A program made the translations under genes and the position numbers. 64,000 nucleotides of DNA from the NCBI RefSeq assembly GCF_900116135.1, contig NZ_FOZX01000002.1:372001-436000 (forward strand). Reading direction: 5' to 3'. Of this stretch, positions 50,699-57,503 are shown piece after piece (within the stretch, counting starts at the first letter, position 1; each line of letters opens with the position of its first letter). The stretch comes from Saccharopolyspora flava. Its GTDB lineage: Bacteria; Actinomycetota; Actinomycetes; Mycobacteriales; Pseudonocardiaceae. The notes beneath the pieces are model-generated. The model saw only the letters and a list, made by a program, of their open reading frames with translations. It had not been told where the DNA came from and did no database searches.

Positions 50699-51706
50699 TC
50701 ACTGCACCGACCAGCCGCCGTCGGAGGGCAGGATCGCGCCGTTGAGGTTCACGCCGTCGTCGCTGAGCAGGAACGTGATCGAGGCGGCCAGCTGCGGCGC
50801 GGTCGCCACCGGCGGCATCAGGCCGATGAACCCGCCGGTGCGCTCGCGGCCGAACTCCGACATCTCCCCCATCGACGAGCCGATGCCGGTGGCCACGCCG
50901 CCCGGGGCGACCGCGTTGACCCGGATGCCCGACGGCCCGTACATGAAGGCCGCGTTGCGGGTGAGGCCGAGGACCGCGTGCTTGGAGGCGGTGTAGGCGA
51001 CGCCGGCGGCGTTGCCGCGCAGCGCCGCTTCGGAGGCGACGTTGACGATGGAGCCCGCGCCCGCGGCCAGCATCGACGGCAGCGCGGCCCGGGTCAGCCG
51101 CATCAGCCCGTCGACGTTGATCCGGAAGGTGCGCTCCCAGGTGGCGTCGTCGAGCTCGTGCAGCGGGCTGAAGTCGTCCATCACCCCGGCGACGTTGGCC
51201 AGCCCGTCGATCCGCTCGCCCGCGGCGGCCACGATCCGCTCGACGTCGGCGGCCTGCGAGATGTCCCCGGCCACCGCGACCGCGCCGGGCAGCTCGGCGG
51301 TGAGCTCGTCGAGCGACCCGGCGTTGATGTCGGCGGCGACGACCCGTCCGCCCTCCCGCGCGATCCGCGAGGCGGTGGCCCGGCCGATCCCGGACGCGGC
51401 CCCGGTGACGATGACGGTCTTGCCGTCGAAGCGCCCGGGCACGATCCGCTCCCGCCACCCGGACGCGACGGCGTCGTCCTCGGGCAGCACACCCCCGTTG
51501 ACCCGCAGCACCAGCTCGTCCACGGCCTCCCGGCTCAACGCCCCCTGGCTGAGCTCCACCAGCTGCTCCAAGGGCAACCCGCTCACCGGCGCCAACGCCT
51601 CGGGCTCCTGCCCGGCGGCAGCCAGCATCTCCCGGATCAACGCCCCTCCCTCCGGGTGCGCCAACCAGGCCCCCACCGTGCTCTTCCCGCTCAGCACCTC
51701 ACCCAC
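50699..51706 (-). CDS. Short-chain dehydrogenase/reductase with N-terminal helical extension
   Basis: An NAD(P)-dependent SDR of about 335 residues. The Rossmann fold begins at 'FDGKTVIVTGAASGIGRATASRIAREGG' near residue 95. The catalytic Ser-Tyr-Lys is in VNVASEAALRGNAAGVAYTASKHAVLGL and the end is 'NLNGAILPSDGGWS'. The first 90 residues ('VGAWLAHPEGGALIREMLAAAGQEPEALAPVSGLPLEQLVELSQGALS') form an extra helical region found in some actinobacterial SDRs. The GTG at 51706 has GGAGGG upstream. The substrate is unknown. Confidence 0.88.
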   Translation of the reverse strand: MGEVLSGKSTVGAWLAHPEGGALIREMLAAAGQEPEALAPVSGLPLEQLVELSQGALSREAVDELVLRVNGGVLPEDDAVASGWRERIVPGRFDGKTVIVTGAASGIGRATASRIAREGGRVVAADINAGSLDELTAELPGAVAVAGDISQAADVERIVAAAGERIDGLANVAGVMDDFSPLHELDDATWERTFRINVDGLMRLTRAALPSMLAAGAGSIVNVASEAALRGNAAGVAYTASKHAVLGLTRNAAFMYGPSGIRVNAVAPGGVATGIGSSMGEMSEFGRERTGGFIGLMPPVATAPQLAASITFLLSDDGVNLNGAILPSDGGWSVQ

Positions 51707-51724
51707 GGAACCCTCCAACCCAAC

Positions 51725-51743
51725 AAGTCAACACCGTTGACTT
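51725..51743. promoter_or_regulatory. Operator-like dyad upstream of the SDR gene
   Basis: AAGTCAAC, three bases, then GTTGACTT: perfect 8-bp arms about 20-40 bases upstream of the SDR start. The right place for repression, for example by the neighbouring TetR protein. Confidence 0.55.
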
Positions 51744-51775
51744 ACACCCTACCCACCTCTCGACCCCCGACCTCG

Positions 51776-51847
51776 GGTCAAAAACCGCGGTATTCGACCG
51801 GTCAAATCCTGCGGTTTTCGACCGGTCGAATACCGCAGGATTTGACC
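51776..51847. repeat. Family D array: three contiguous 24-bp palindromic units
   Basis: Three units, each beginning GGTC and ending GACC, occupy 51776-51799, 51800-51823 and 51824-51847 without gaps. Units 2 and 3 are almost exact reverse complements of each other; each unit is itself a near-palindrome around CTGCGG/CCGCAG. The array lies between the 5' ends and 3' ends of two SDR genes on the minus strand. Confidence 0.9.
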
Positions 51848-51853
51848 CGGGGA

Positions 51854-52582
51854 TCAGATGATGCCGCCGTTGGCTCGGAGGAGTTGGCCGTTGATCCAGC
51901 GGCCGTCGGGGCCCGCGAGGAAGGCGGTGGCGGCGGCGATGTCGGCGGGGGTGCCGAGGCGCTCGAGCGGGGGCTGGGCGGCGAGGCGGTCGATCGTCTC
52001 CTGGGTCTTGCCCTCGAAGAACAGGTCGGTGGCCGTGGGGCCGGGGGCAATGGTGTTGACCGTGATGTCGCGGCCGCGCAGCTCGCGGGCCAGCACCATC
52101 GTCATCGCCTCGACCGCGCGCTTGGTCGCCGTGTACGGGCTGTAGGCCGGGAAGGCCAGGGCGACCACCGAGCTCGAGAAGGTGATCAGCGCGCCGCCGT
52201 CGCGCAACCGCCGGGCCGCCTGCTGGGCGACGGCGAAGGTGCCGCGGACGTTGGTGCGGTAGACCTCGTCGAGGTCGGCCAGGTCCAGGTCGGCGACGGT
52301 GGACTGCACCATCTTCCCGGCCGCGTGCGCGACCACGTCCACCCCGCCGAACTCGGCCTCGGCCGCGTCGAACATCGCCGCCACCGCGCGCTCGTCGGCC
52401 ACGTCGGCCCGCACGGCGATCGCGCGACCGCCCGACTCCCGCACCTCCCCCACGGCCTCGGTGGCGAGCTCCTCGTTGCCCGCGTACCCGGCGACGACGG
52501 CGAATCCGTCGGCGGCGAGCCGGGTGACGATCTCGCGGCCGATGCCGCGCGAACCGCCGGTGACGATGGCAGTGCGAGTCAT
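51854..52582 (-). CDS. Short-chain dehydrogenase/reductase (3-oxoacyl reductase-like)
   Basis: A classical SDR of 242 residues. The cofactor motif is AIVTGGSRGIGREIVTRLA at the start, followed by HAAGKM in place of NNAG. The catalytic residues are in TFSSSVVALAFPAYSPYTATKRAVEAMTMVLA (Ser, Tyr, Lys), and the protein ends in 'WINGQLLRANGGII'. The ATG at 52582 has GGGA seven bases upstream. It is divergent from the XRE/MmyB-like regulator, the arrangement typical for that regulator class and its target. Confidence 0.93.
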   Translation of the reverse strand: MTRTAIVTGGSRGIGREIVTRLAADGFAVVAGYAGNEELATEAVGEVRESGGRAIAVRADVADERAVAAMFDAAEAEFGGVDVVAHAAGKMVQSTVADLDLADLDEVYRTNVRGTFAVAQQAARRLRDGGALITFSSSVVALAFPAYSPYTATKRAVEAMTMVLARELRGRDITVNTIAPGPTATDLFFEGKTQETIDRLAAQPPLERLGTPADIAAATAFLAGPDGRWINGQLLRANGGII

Positions 52583-52710
52583 GCGTGTTCCCTCTCGTTC
52601 GGTGACCTGCACCCACCCTGCGCCGGAACCCCGAGGCCAACCAGTCGCCACCGACCCGGGGGCCACCGTCCCCTGGCTCAGCCCCGCGCCACCGGCGGAG
52701 ACTGGACGAC

Positions 52711-53562
52711 GTGAACCTGGGCGAGCTCGGCGATTTCCTCAAGAAGCGGCGCGACCGCATCCGGCCCGCGGACGTCGGCCTGCCCACCGGGCCGCGGCGG
52801 CGGGTGCCGGGGCTGCGCCGCGAGGAGGTCGCGCAGCTCACCGGGGCCTCGGTGGACTACTACATCGAGCTGGAGCGGGGCGGTGGCGCGCAGCCGTCCG
52901 AGCAGATGCTGGCCGCGCTGTCCCGCGCGCTGCGGCTCACCCGCGACGAGCGCGACCACCTCTACGCGCTGGCCGGACGGCCGCTGCCGCTGCGCGGCGG
53001 GTCGGCGGCCCACGTGCACCCGGGGATGCTCGACCTGCTGGACCGGCTGTCCGGCACGCCCGCCCAGGTCATCACCGATCTGCACGTGACGCTGGTGCAG
53101 AACGACCTCGCCGTGGCGCTGCTCGGGCCGAAGGTGCCGGAGACGGGGATGCGGGCGAGCTTCGTCCACCGCTGGTTCACCGACCCGGGCTCGCGAGCGC
53201 TGTACCCGGAGGAGGACCACCCGCACCACGCGTGGACGTTCGTCGCCGACCTGCGCGCCGCCGTCGCCCGCCGCGCCCCGGACGACCCGGAGGCGCGCGA
53301 GCTCGTCGACGACCTGCTCCACCGCAGCCCGGAGTTCGCGGACCTGTGGGCCCGGCACGACATCGCCGTCCGGCGGGACGAGCGCAAGCGGCTGGTGCAC
53401 CCGGAGCTGGGCACGATCGACGTCAACTGCCTGAACCTGGTCAGCGAGGACTGCCGGCAGCGACTCCTGTGGTTCACCCCCGCCGTCGGCACCGACTCGG
53501 CCGACAAGCTCGACCTCCTCGGCGTCCTCGGCACCCAATCCCTCACCCCGGACCCGTCCTGA
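52711..53562 (+). CDS. XRE-type regulator with MmyB-like ligand-binding domain
   Basis: A regulator of 283 residues. The N-terminal helix-turn-helix ('LGDFLKKRRDRIRPADVGLPTGPRRRVPGLRREEVAQLTGASVDYYIELERG') has the RRVPGLRREEVA and YYxxLERG motifs typical of actinobacterial MmyB-like regulators. A C-terminal PAS-like ligand-binding domain (MLTR_LBD) starts near residue 100 ('VITDLHVTLVQNDLAVALLG', 'HRWFTDPGSRALYPEEDH', 'KRLVHPELGTIDVNCLNL'). It is divergent from an SDR gene that it probably controls, with about 130 bases between the starts. The proposed ligands of this family are fatty acids or small metabolites. Confidence 0.92.
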   Translation: MNLGELGDFLKKRRDRIRPADVGLPTGPRRRVPGLRREEVAQLTGASVDYYIELERGGGAQPSEQMLAALSRALRLTRDERDHLYALAGRPLPLRGGSAAHVHPGMLDLLDRLSGTPAQVITDLHVTLVQNDLAVALLGPKVPETGMRASFVHRWFTDPGSRALYPEEDHPHHAWTFVADLRAAVARRAPDDPEARELVDDLLHRSPEFADLWARHDIAVRRDERKRLVHPELGTIDVNCLNLVSEDCRQRLLWFTPAVGTDSADKLDLLGVLGTQSLTPDPS

Positions 53563-53711
53563 CCCCACCGAGGCGGGCCGATCTTTGGCCAGGACTGCGG
53601 TTGGTCAATGCTGTGACCTGCGGAGACATCCGGAATTGGCTTGCGGGGAAGACCTGCCCATTGATCTGTGGATCTTCACCCGTTCGAGTGAGCAACATGG
53701 GTGGTGACCGA

Positions 53712-53752
53712 GCGGGACTCCCCGGCCGACCGGGGGTGTCGGGGAGTCCCGC
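53712..53752. terminator. Hairpin terminator between regulator and NBR1-like gene
   Basis: A 13-bp stem, GCGGGACTCCCCG with its complement (53712-53724 and 53740-53752), with a 15-base loop. It lies between the convergent XRE regulator and NBR1-like genes. Confidence 0.75.
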
Positions 53753-53773
53753 GGTCAGGACCGGAGCCGGACG

Positions 53774-54592
53774 TCACCGGACCCGGATGTCGAAGAAGAC
53801 CGGACGGAGGTCCTTCGGGAAGTACTCGCGACCGTCCTCGTCGACCATCTTCCACCCGATCTTGCAGCGGCCGGGCTTCTCGCCGGTGAACACCGGCACG
53901 GCGAGCTGGACGGTCTCGCCGGGAGCGACCTCGCCGACCGAGACGCGCTGCGGAGCGGTGCAGGCGGCGTCGCCCTCGCGGAAGACCTGCGCGAGGTAGC
54001 GGCCGCTCCACGGCTCGCGGCCGACGTTGCGGACCTCCCAGGTCTTGACGAAGGTCTCGCGCGCGGCGAACCCGGTGCCGTCCGGGACGGTCTCGCTGAG
54101 CATCAGCGACGCGTCACCGGGGATCGGGCGCTCCTCCGGCCACGCCCACCAGACCGCGCCCGCCACGACGAGCACCGCCACAACCCCCGCGACCGGCCAC
54201 GTCCACCACGACGGTCGCCGCGCCGGAGGTTCGGCGGGTGCGGGCTCCCCCGCGGTCCGCGCCGATTCCCAGCGCGCCGACCACTCCCGCCGCGCGGTCT
54301 CGGCGTCCTGGCCGAGCACGCCGACGGCGAGGCTGCGGACGAACTCCCACGTCGTCTCCCAGGACGGCAGGTCCTTGCCCCGCGCGGCCGCCGACAGCGC
54401 CGACTTGGAGGCCATCGCGCCGAACTCGGTGCGCATCCGGTCGTAGGACGGGTCGCCCGCGGATTCCTTCAGCTCGCACAACCGCCAGGCGAACTCGGCG
54501 ATCGGGCTCTCCTGCGGGTCCGGCCGCTGCTGCTTGCGGCCTCGCTTGCGCGCCGCGTCGTCCCCGCGCACAGAATCGTCCACGTCGAGCAT
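53774..54592 (-). CDS. Membrane protein with N-terminal HTH-like region and extracellular NBR1-like Ig domain
   Basis: A protein of 272 residues in three parts. The N-terminus ('FAWRLCELKESAGDPSYDRMRTEFGAMASKSALSAAARGKDLPSWETTWEFVRSLA') resembles the HTH-like module common in actinobacterial signalling proteins. A proline-rich linker leads to one membrane helix (about residues 140-163, [22 protein letters not shown]). The C-terminal 110 residues match the NBR1-like FW domain: 'FVKTWEVRNVGREPWSGRYLAQVFREGD' and 'VQLAVPVFTGEKPGRCKIGWKMVDEDGREYFPKDLRPVFFDI', with the conserved tryptophans. In eukaryotes this fold occurs in the autophagy receptor NBR1. Here it would lie outside the cell. The ATG at 54592 has no strong ribosome site. 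Confidence 0.8.
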   Translation of the reverse strand: MLDVDDSVRGDDAARKRGRKQQRPDPQESPIAEFAWRLCELKESAGDPSYDRMRTEFGAMASKSALSAAARGKDLPSWETTWEFVRSLAVGVLGQDAETARREWSARWESARTAGEPAPAEPPARRPSWWTWPVAGVVAVLVVAGAVWWAWPEERPIPGDASLMLSETVPDGTGFAARETFVKTWEVRNVGREPWSGRYLAQVFREGDAACTAPQRVSVGEVAPGETVQLAVPVFTGEKPGRCKIGWKMVDEDGREYFPKDLRPVFFDIRVR

Positions 54593-54623
54593 TCTTGCGC
54601 AACGCCGCTCGCCCCCGAGCACG

Positions 54624-54658
54624 ACGGCGGCCGACCCACGTCGTGGATCGGCCGCCGT
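54624..54658 (-). terminator. Hairpin terminator after the GH64 gene
   Basis: An 11-bp outer stem, ACGGCGGCCGA with its complement, plus an inner CCACG/CGTGG stem. It starts about 33 bases after the glucanase stop on the minus strand. Confidence 0.75.
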
Positions 54659-54690
54659 TCCCGCTGAACCGCCCGGGATCGGGCTCTCGG

Positions 54691-55884
54691 TCAGCGCAGC
54701 GCGTTCAGGGTCAGCGTGAAGACCTCGGGGTCACCGGCGTTGACCTTGCCGCTGTGGTCCTCGCCGGCGTTGGAGCTCACGTCGTCGTAGGCGAACGCGT
54801 AACCCTTGCCGTCGGGCAGGTTCTCGTGGACCACGCGGGCGTAGTGGTTGGTGATGTCGTTCTGGTAGAACGTCGCCGGGTCTTCCTCGTGCGGCTGGTT
54901 CGGGTTGATCAGCAGCGTCGTGCGGTTGAACGCCGCCGCCAGCCGCGGCACGATCGCCAGGCGCTCCTGCGAGTCGCTCTCCGGGTTGTTGGCGAACGGA
55001 CCGCTGTTGCAGCCCCAGATGTCCACCGAGGACGGCTTGGCGAAGCGCTCCGAGCCGAACACCAGCTCCTCGCCCTCGACCTTGCCCTCGATGATGCCCA
55101 GGTCCTCGCGCTGGGTGTCGACGAACAGCGACTCGCCCGCGTACTTGGCGTAGACCTCGTCGACGTAGGGCTCCATGTAGCCCTCGAAGTCGGCGGCGCG
55201 GTGGTTCGGGTTGAGCACCCGCACGACCCGGCCGTCGGCTTCCTGCACCAGGCCGGCCCAGTTGCCGCCCATGCCCTTGAGGGCCTCGGCGACCTTGTCC
55301 ATGCCACCGGTCGACATGCCGGGAACGCTCTGCTCACCGCTGCCGGTCGTGGTCAGGTGCAGACCGATCGGCGCCGCGACGAAGTCGACGTAGCTGATGT
55401 TGGCGTAGAGCTGCTCGGCGTTGAGGGTGAACTCGGCGAACGTCCAGTCCTTGCCGAAGTTCGGGTCCTCGCTGGAGACGAAGTTGGGGTGCACGACCGA
55501 AGTGGTGCCGTCGGCGCCCTGCACGACCTGGAACTCCAGGGTGTCGTTGAGCGAGTAGTACACCCGCGCGCCGTACATCCGCGGCACGGTGACCTCGACG
55601 GTGCCGTCGACCGGGATCGCGACCTCGTCACCGATGGGCGTCGGCTCGGGGCCGCCCGCCTCGGGGAAGTAGGGGGTGCCGTCCGCCTTGATGAACACGG
55701 CCTTCTTCTCGGCGTCCGAGAATCCGGCGATGTAGGCGTTGGCCGGACCGCCGGAGTTGTTCTGCAGCACGAACTTCATGCTCTCCGGAGCCGCGGAAGC
55801 GAACGGAGCGCTGATCGCCTGAGCCCAGAACGGCGCCGTCAGGGCCGCAGCGGAATAACCGAGAAACCGCCGGCGAGAAACCAT
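54691..55884 (-). CDS. Tat-exported glycoside hydrolase family 64 protein (beta-1,3-glucanase)
   Basis: A secreted enzyme of 397 residues. The Tat signal peptide MVSRRRFLGYSAAALTAPFW carries the twin arginines and a cut near ASA-AP. The mature protein has the GH64 layout: an N-terminal beta barrel ('MKFVLQNNSGGPANAYIAGF', 'PVDGTVEVTVPRMYGARVYYSL') and the catalytic region 'FAEFTLNAEQLYANISYVDFVAAPIGLHLTTTGSGEQ', followed by 'IWGCNSGPFANN' and 'RLAAAFNRTTLL'. GH64 enzymes release laminaripentaose from beta-1,3-glucan, the polymer of fungal and yeast walls. The ATG at 55884 has GGAGGT seven bases upstream. It is divergent from the glycosyltransferase gene. Confidence 0.9.
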   Translation of the reverse strand: MVSRRRFLGYSAAALTAPFWAQAISAPFASAAPESMKFVLQNNSGGPANAYIAGFSDAEKKAVFIKADGTPYFPEAGGPEPTPIGDEVAIPVDGTVEVTVPRMYGARVYYSLNDTLEFQVVQGADGTTSVVHPNFVSSEDPNFGKDWTFAEFTLNAEQLYANISYVDFVAAPIGLHLTTTGSGEQSVPGMSTGGMDKVAEALKGMGGNWAGLVQEADGRVVRVLNPNHRAADFEGYMEPYVDEVYAKYAGESLFVDTQREDLGIIEGKVEGEELVFGSERFAKPSSVDIWGCNSGPFANNPESDSQERLAIVPRLAAAFNRTTLLINPNQPHEEDPATFYQNDITNHYARVVHENLPDGKGYAFAYDDVSSNAGEDHSGKVNAGDPEVFTLTLNALR

Positions 55885-56255
55885 GTGGATACCTCCAGAG
55901 ACAACGAGACCACCACGTTGGGCAGCCGATCCTCTCTCGTGATCGATCCCGAAGTCTGCCGGTCTGAACCACCCCTTCCATACCCCCAATTGGAGCGAAA
56001 CAATCACACCTGAACATTATTGAAAGCAACCGCACATTCACGGTTTCTCGCGCAATACCCGGGGCCACAATTCGACAGAAAAATGGGAACGCGGGGCCGG
56101 ACCCGGGATGAAAATCCGGGATTTTCTCGGGTGAACCGAACACTACCGATTTACGTGCCCGGTGAAAAGGGGCCGGTTCCTCGATCGGGCGGTGCGCGCC
56201 GCTCCGCACGCGCGTCGCGACGATCTTCCCGGCGACCTCGTGCGAGCATCCGCTG
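55885..56255. other. Divergent promoter region (GH64 / glycosyltransferase)
   Basis: About 370 bases, with a noticeably AT-richer centre (56000-56110), between two divergent genes. It should hold both promoters. No palindrome or repeat stands out. Confidence 0.4.
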
Positions 56256-57497
56256 GTGCGAGCGACGGTCTTCACAGCCAGCCACGTGCCGACTTACCTC
56301 GACGAGTGCCACCGCACGGTGCTCGCCCAGACCCACACCGACTGGGAGTGGGTCGTGCTGCTCAACGGGACCGCCGAGTGGTCCCCGCCGGAACCGGACC
56401 CGCGGATCCGCGTCCTGCGCGGCACCGCGACCGGGCACGTCGGCGCGATCAAGCGGGAGGCGTGCGCGCTGGCCACCGGCGAGGTCCTGGTCGAGCTCGA
56501 CCACGACGATCTGCTCGCCCCCACCTGCCTCGCCGAGGTCGTCGCCGCCTTCGAGGCCGATCCGGCCGCGGTGCTGGTGTACTCGGACTTCGCGGAGATC
56601 AACGCCGACGGCTCGGCCCGGCAGGAGCGGTTCAACCCGGCGATGGGCTGGGAGTACGAGCCGGTCGACGTCGACGGCAAACCGCTCGACCGCTGCCTGG
56701 CGCTGGAACCGAGCCCGCACAACGTCAGCTACATCTGGTACGCGCCCAACCACGTGCGCGCGTTCCGCCGCGACGCCTACGAGCGGGTCGGCGGCTACGA
56801 CGCCTCGCTGGAGGTCCTCGACGACCAGGACCTGATGATGCGGCTCTACGAGATCGGCGAGTTCCGGCGCATCCCGAAATGCCTGTACCTGCAGCGGATG
56901 CACCAGGGCAACACCCAGCGGGACCAGCGGATCAACCGGCTCATCCAGGACGACACCGTCGCCCGGTACCACCGCGGCGTGCGGAGGCTGGCGATCGCGT
57001 GGGCGAAGCGGTCCGGGCTGGCGGCGCTCGACCTGCACACCCGCTCGTGGACCGGCCGCGCCGTCGAGCCGGGCGCCGACGAGCTCGAGATCGACCCGGC
57101 CCGGCCGGTGCTGCCGCACGCCGACGACTCGGTCGGGGTGATCGTCGCGACCGACCTCCTGCAGCGGATCTCCGATCGCGGCGCCTTCTTCGCCGAGTGC
57201 TACCGGGTCCTCGCGCACGGCGGCCTGGTGCTCACGACCACGCCGAGCACCGACGGGCGCGGCGCGTTCCAGGACCCGACGCACGTGTCGTTCTGGAACG
57301 CCAACAGCTTCTGGTACCTCACCCAGGCCGAGCGCCGCGACCACGCTTTCCCCGGCAATCCGATGCGCTTCCAGGTCAGCGGGATCCGCACCTACTACCC
57401 CACCGACTTCGACGCGGCCCACGACATCTCCTACGTCGACGCGAACCTGCTGGCAGTGAAAAGCGGCCCCCGCCAAGGGGGGCCGCTTCTCTGCTGA
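56256..57497 (+). CDS. Family 2 glycosyltransferase with methyltransferase-like C-terminal domain
   Basis: A cytoplasmic protein of 413 residues. Residues 1-250 are a GT-A fold: 'TVFTASHVPTYLDECHRTVLAQTHTDWEWVVLLNG', the metal-binding VELDHDDLLAP, the acceptor-side 'DDQDLMMRLYEIGEFRRIPKCLYLQRMHQGNTQR'. Residues about 275-400 resemble the second half of a class I methyltransferase ('VLPHADDSVGVIVATDLLQRISDRGAFFAECYRVLAHGGLVLTTTPS' and 'DPTHVSFWNANSFWYLTQ'), but the SAM-binding motif I half is missing, so methyl transfer is doubtful. It converges on the collagen-like gene with a seven-base gap. The collagen-like protein is an obvious candidate substrate. The last dozen codons overlap a terminator. 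Confidence 0.85.
   Translation: MRATVFTASHVPTYLDECHRTVLAQTHTDWEWVVLLNGTAEWSPPEPDPRIRVLRGTATGHVGAIKREACALATGEVLVELDHDDLLAPTCLAEVVAAFEADPAAVLVYSDFAEINADGSARQERFNPAMGWEYEPVDVDGKPLDRCLALEPSPHNVSYIWYAPNHVRAFRRDAYERVGGYDASLEVLDDQDLMMRLYEIGEFRRIPKCLYLQRMHQGNTQRDQRINRLIQDDTVARYHRGVRRLAIAWAKRSGLAALDLHTRSWTGRAVEPGADELEIDPARPVLPHADDSVGVIVATDLLQRISDRGAFFAECYRVLAHGGLVLTTTPSTDGRGAFQDPTHVSFWNANSFWYLTQAERRDHAFPGNPMRFQVSGIRTYYPTDFDAAHDISYVDANLLAVKSGPRQGGPLLC
57461..57488 (-). terminator. Terminator of the collagen-like gene, inside the 3' end of the glycosyltransferase CDS
   Basis: An 11-bp stem, AAGCGGCCCCC with its complement (57461-57471 and 57478-57488). On the minus strand it is followed by a TTTT tract, so it terminates the collagen-like operon. 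It also forms on the plus strand across the last codons of the glycosyltransferase gene. Confidence 0.8.
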
Positions 57498-57503
57498 GCG
57501 GGA

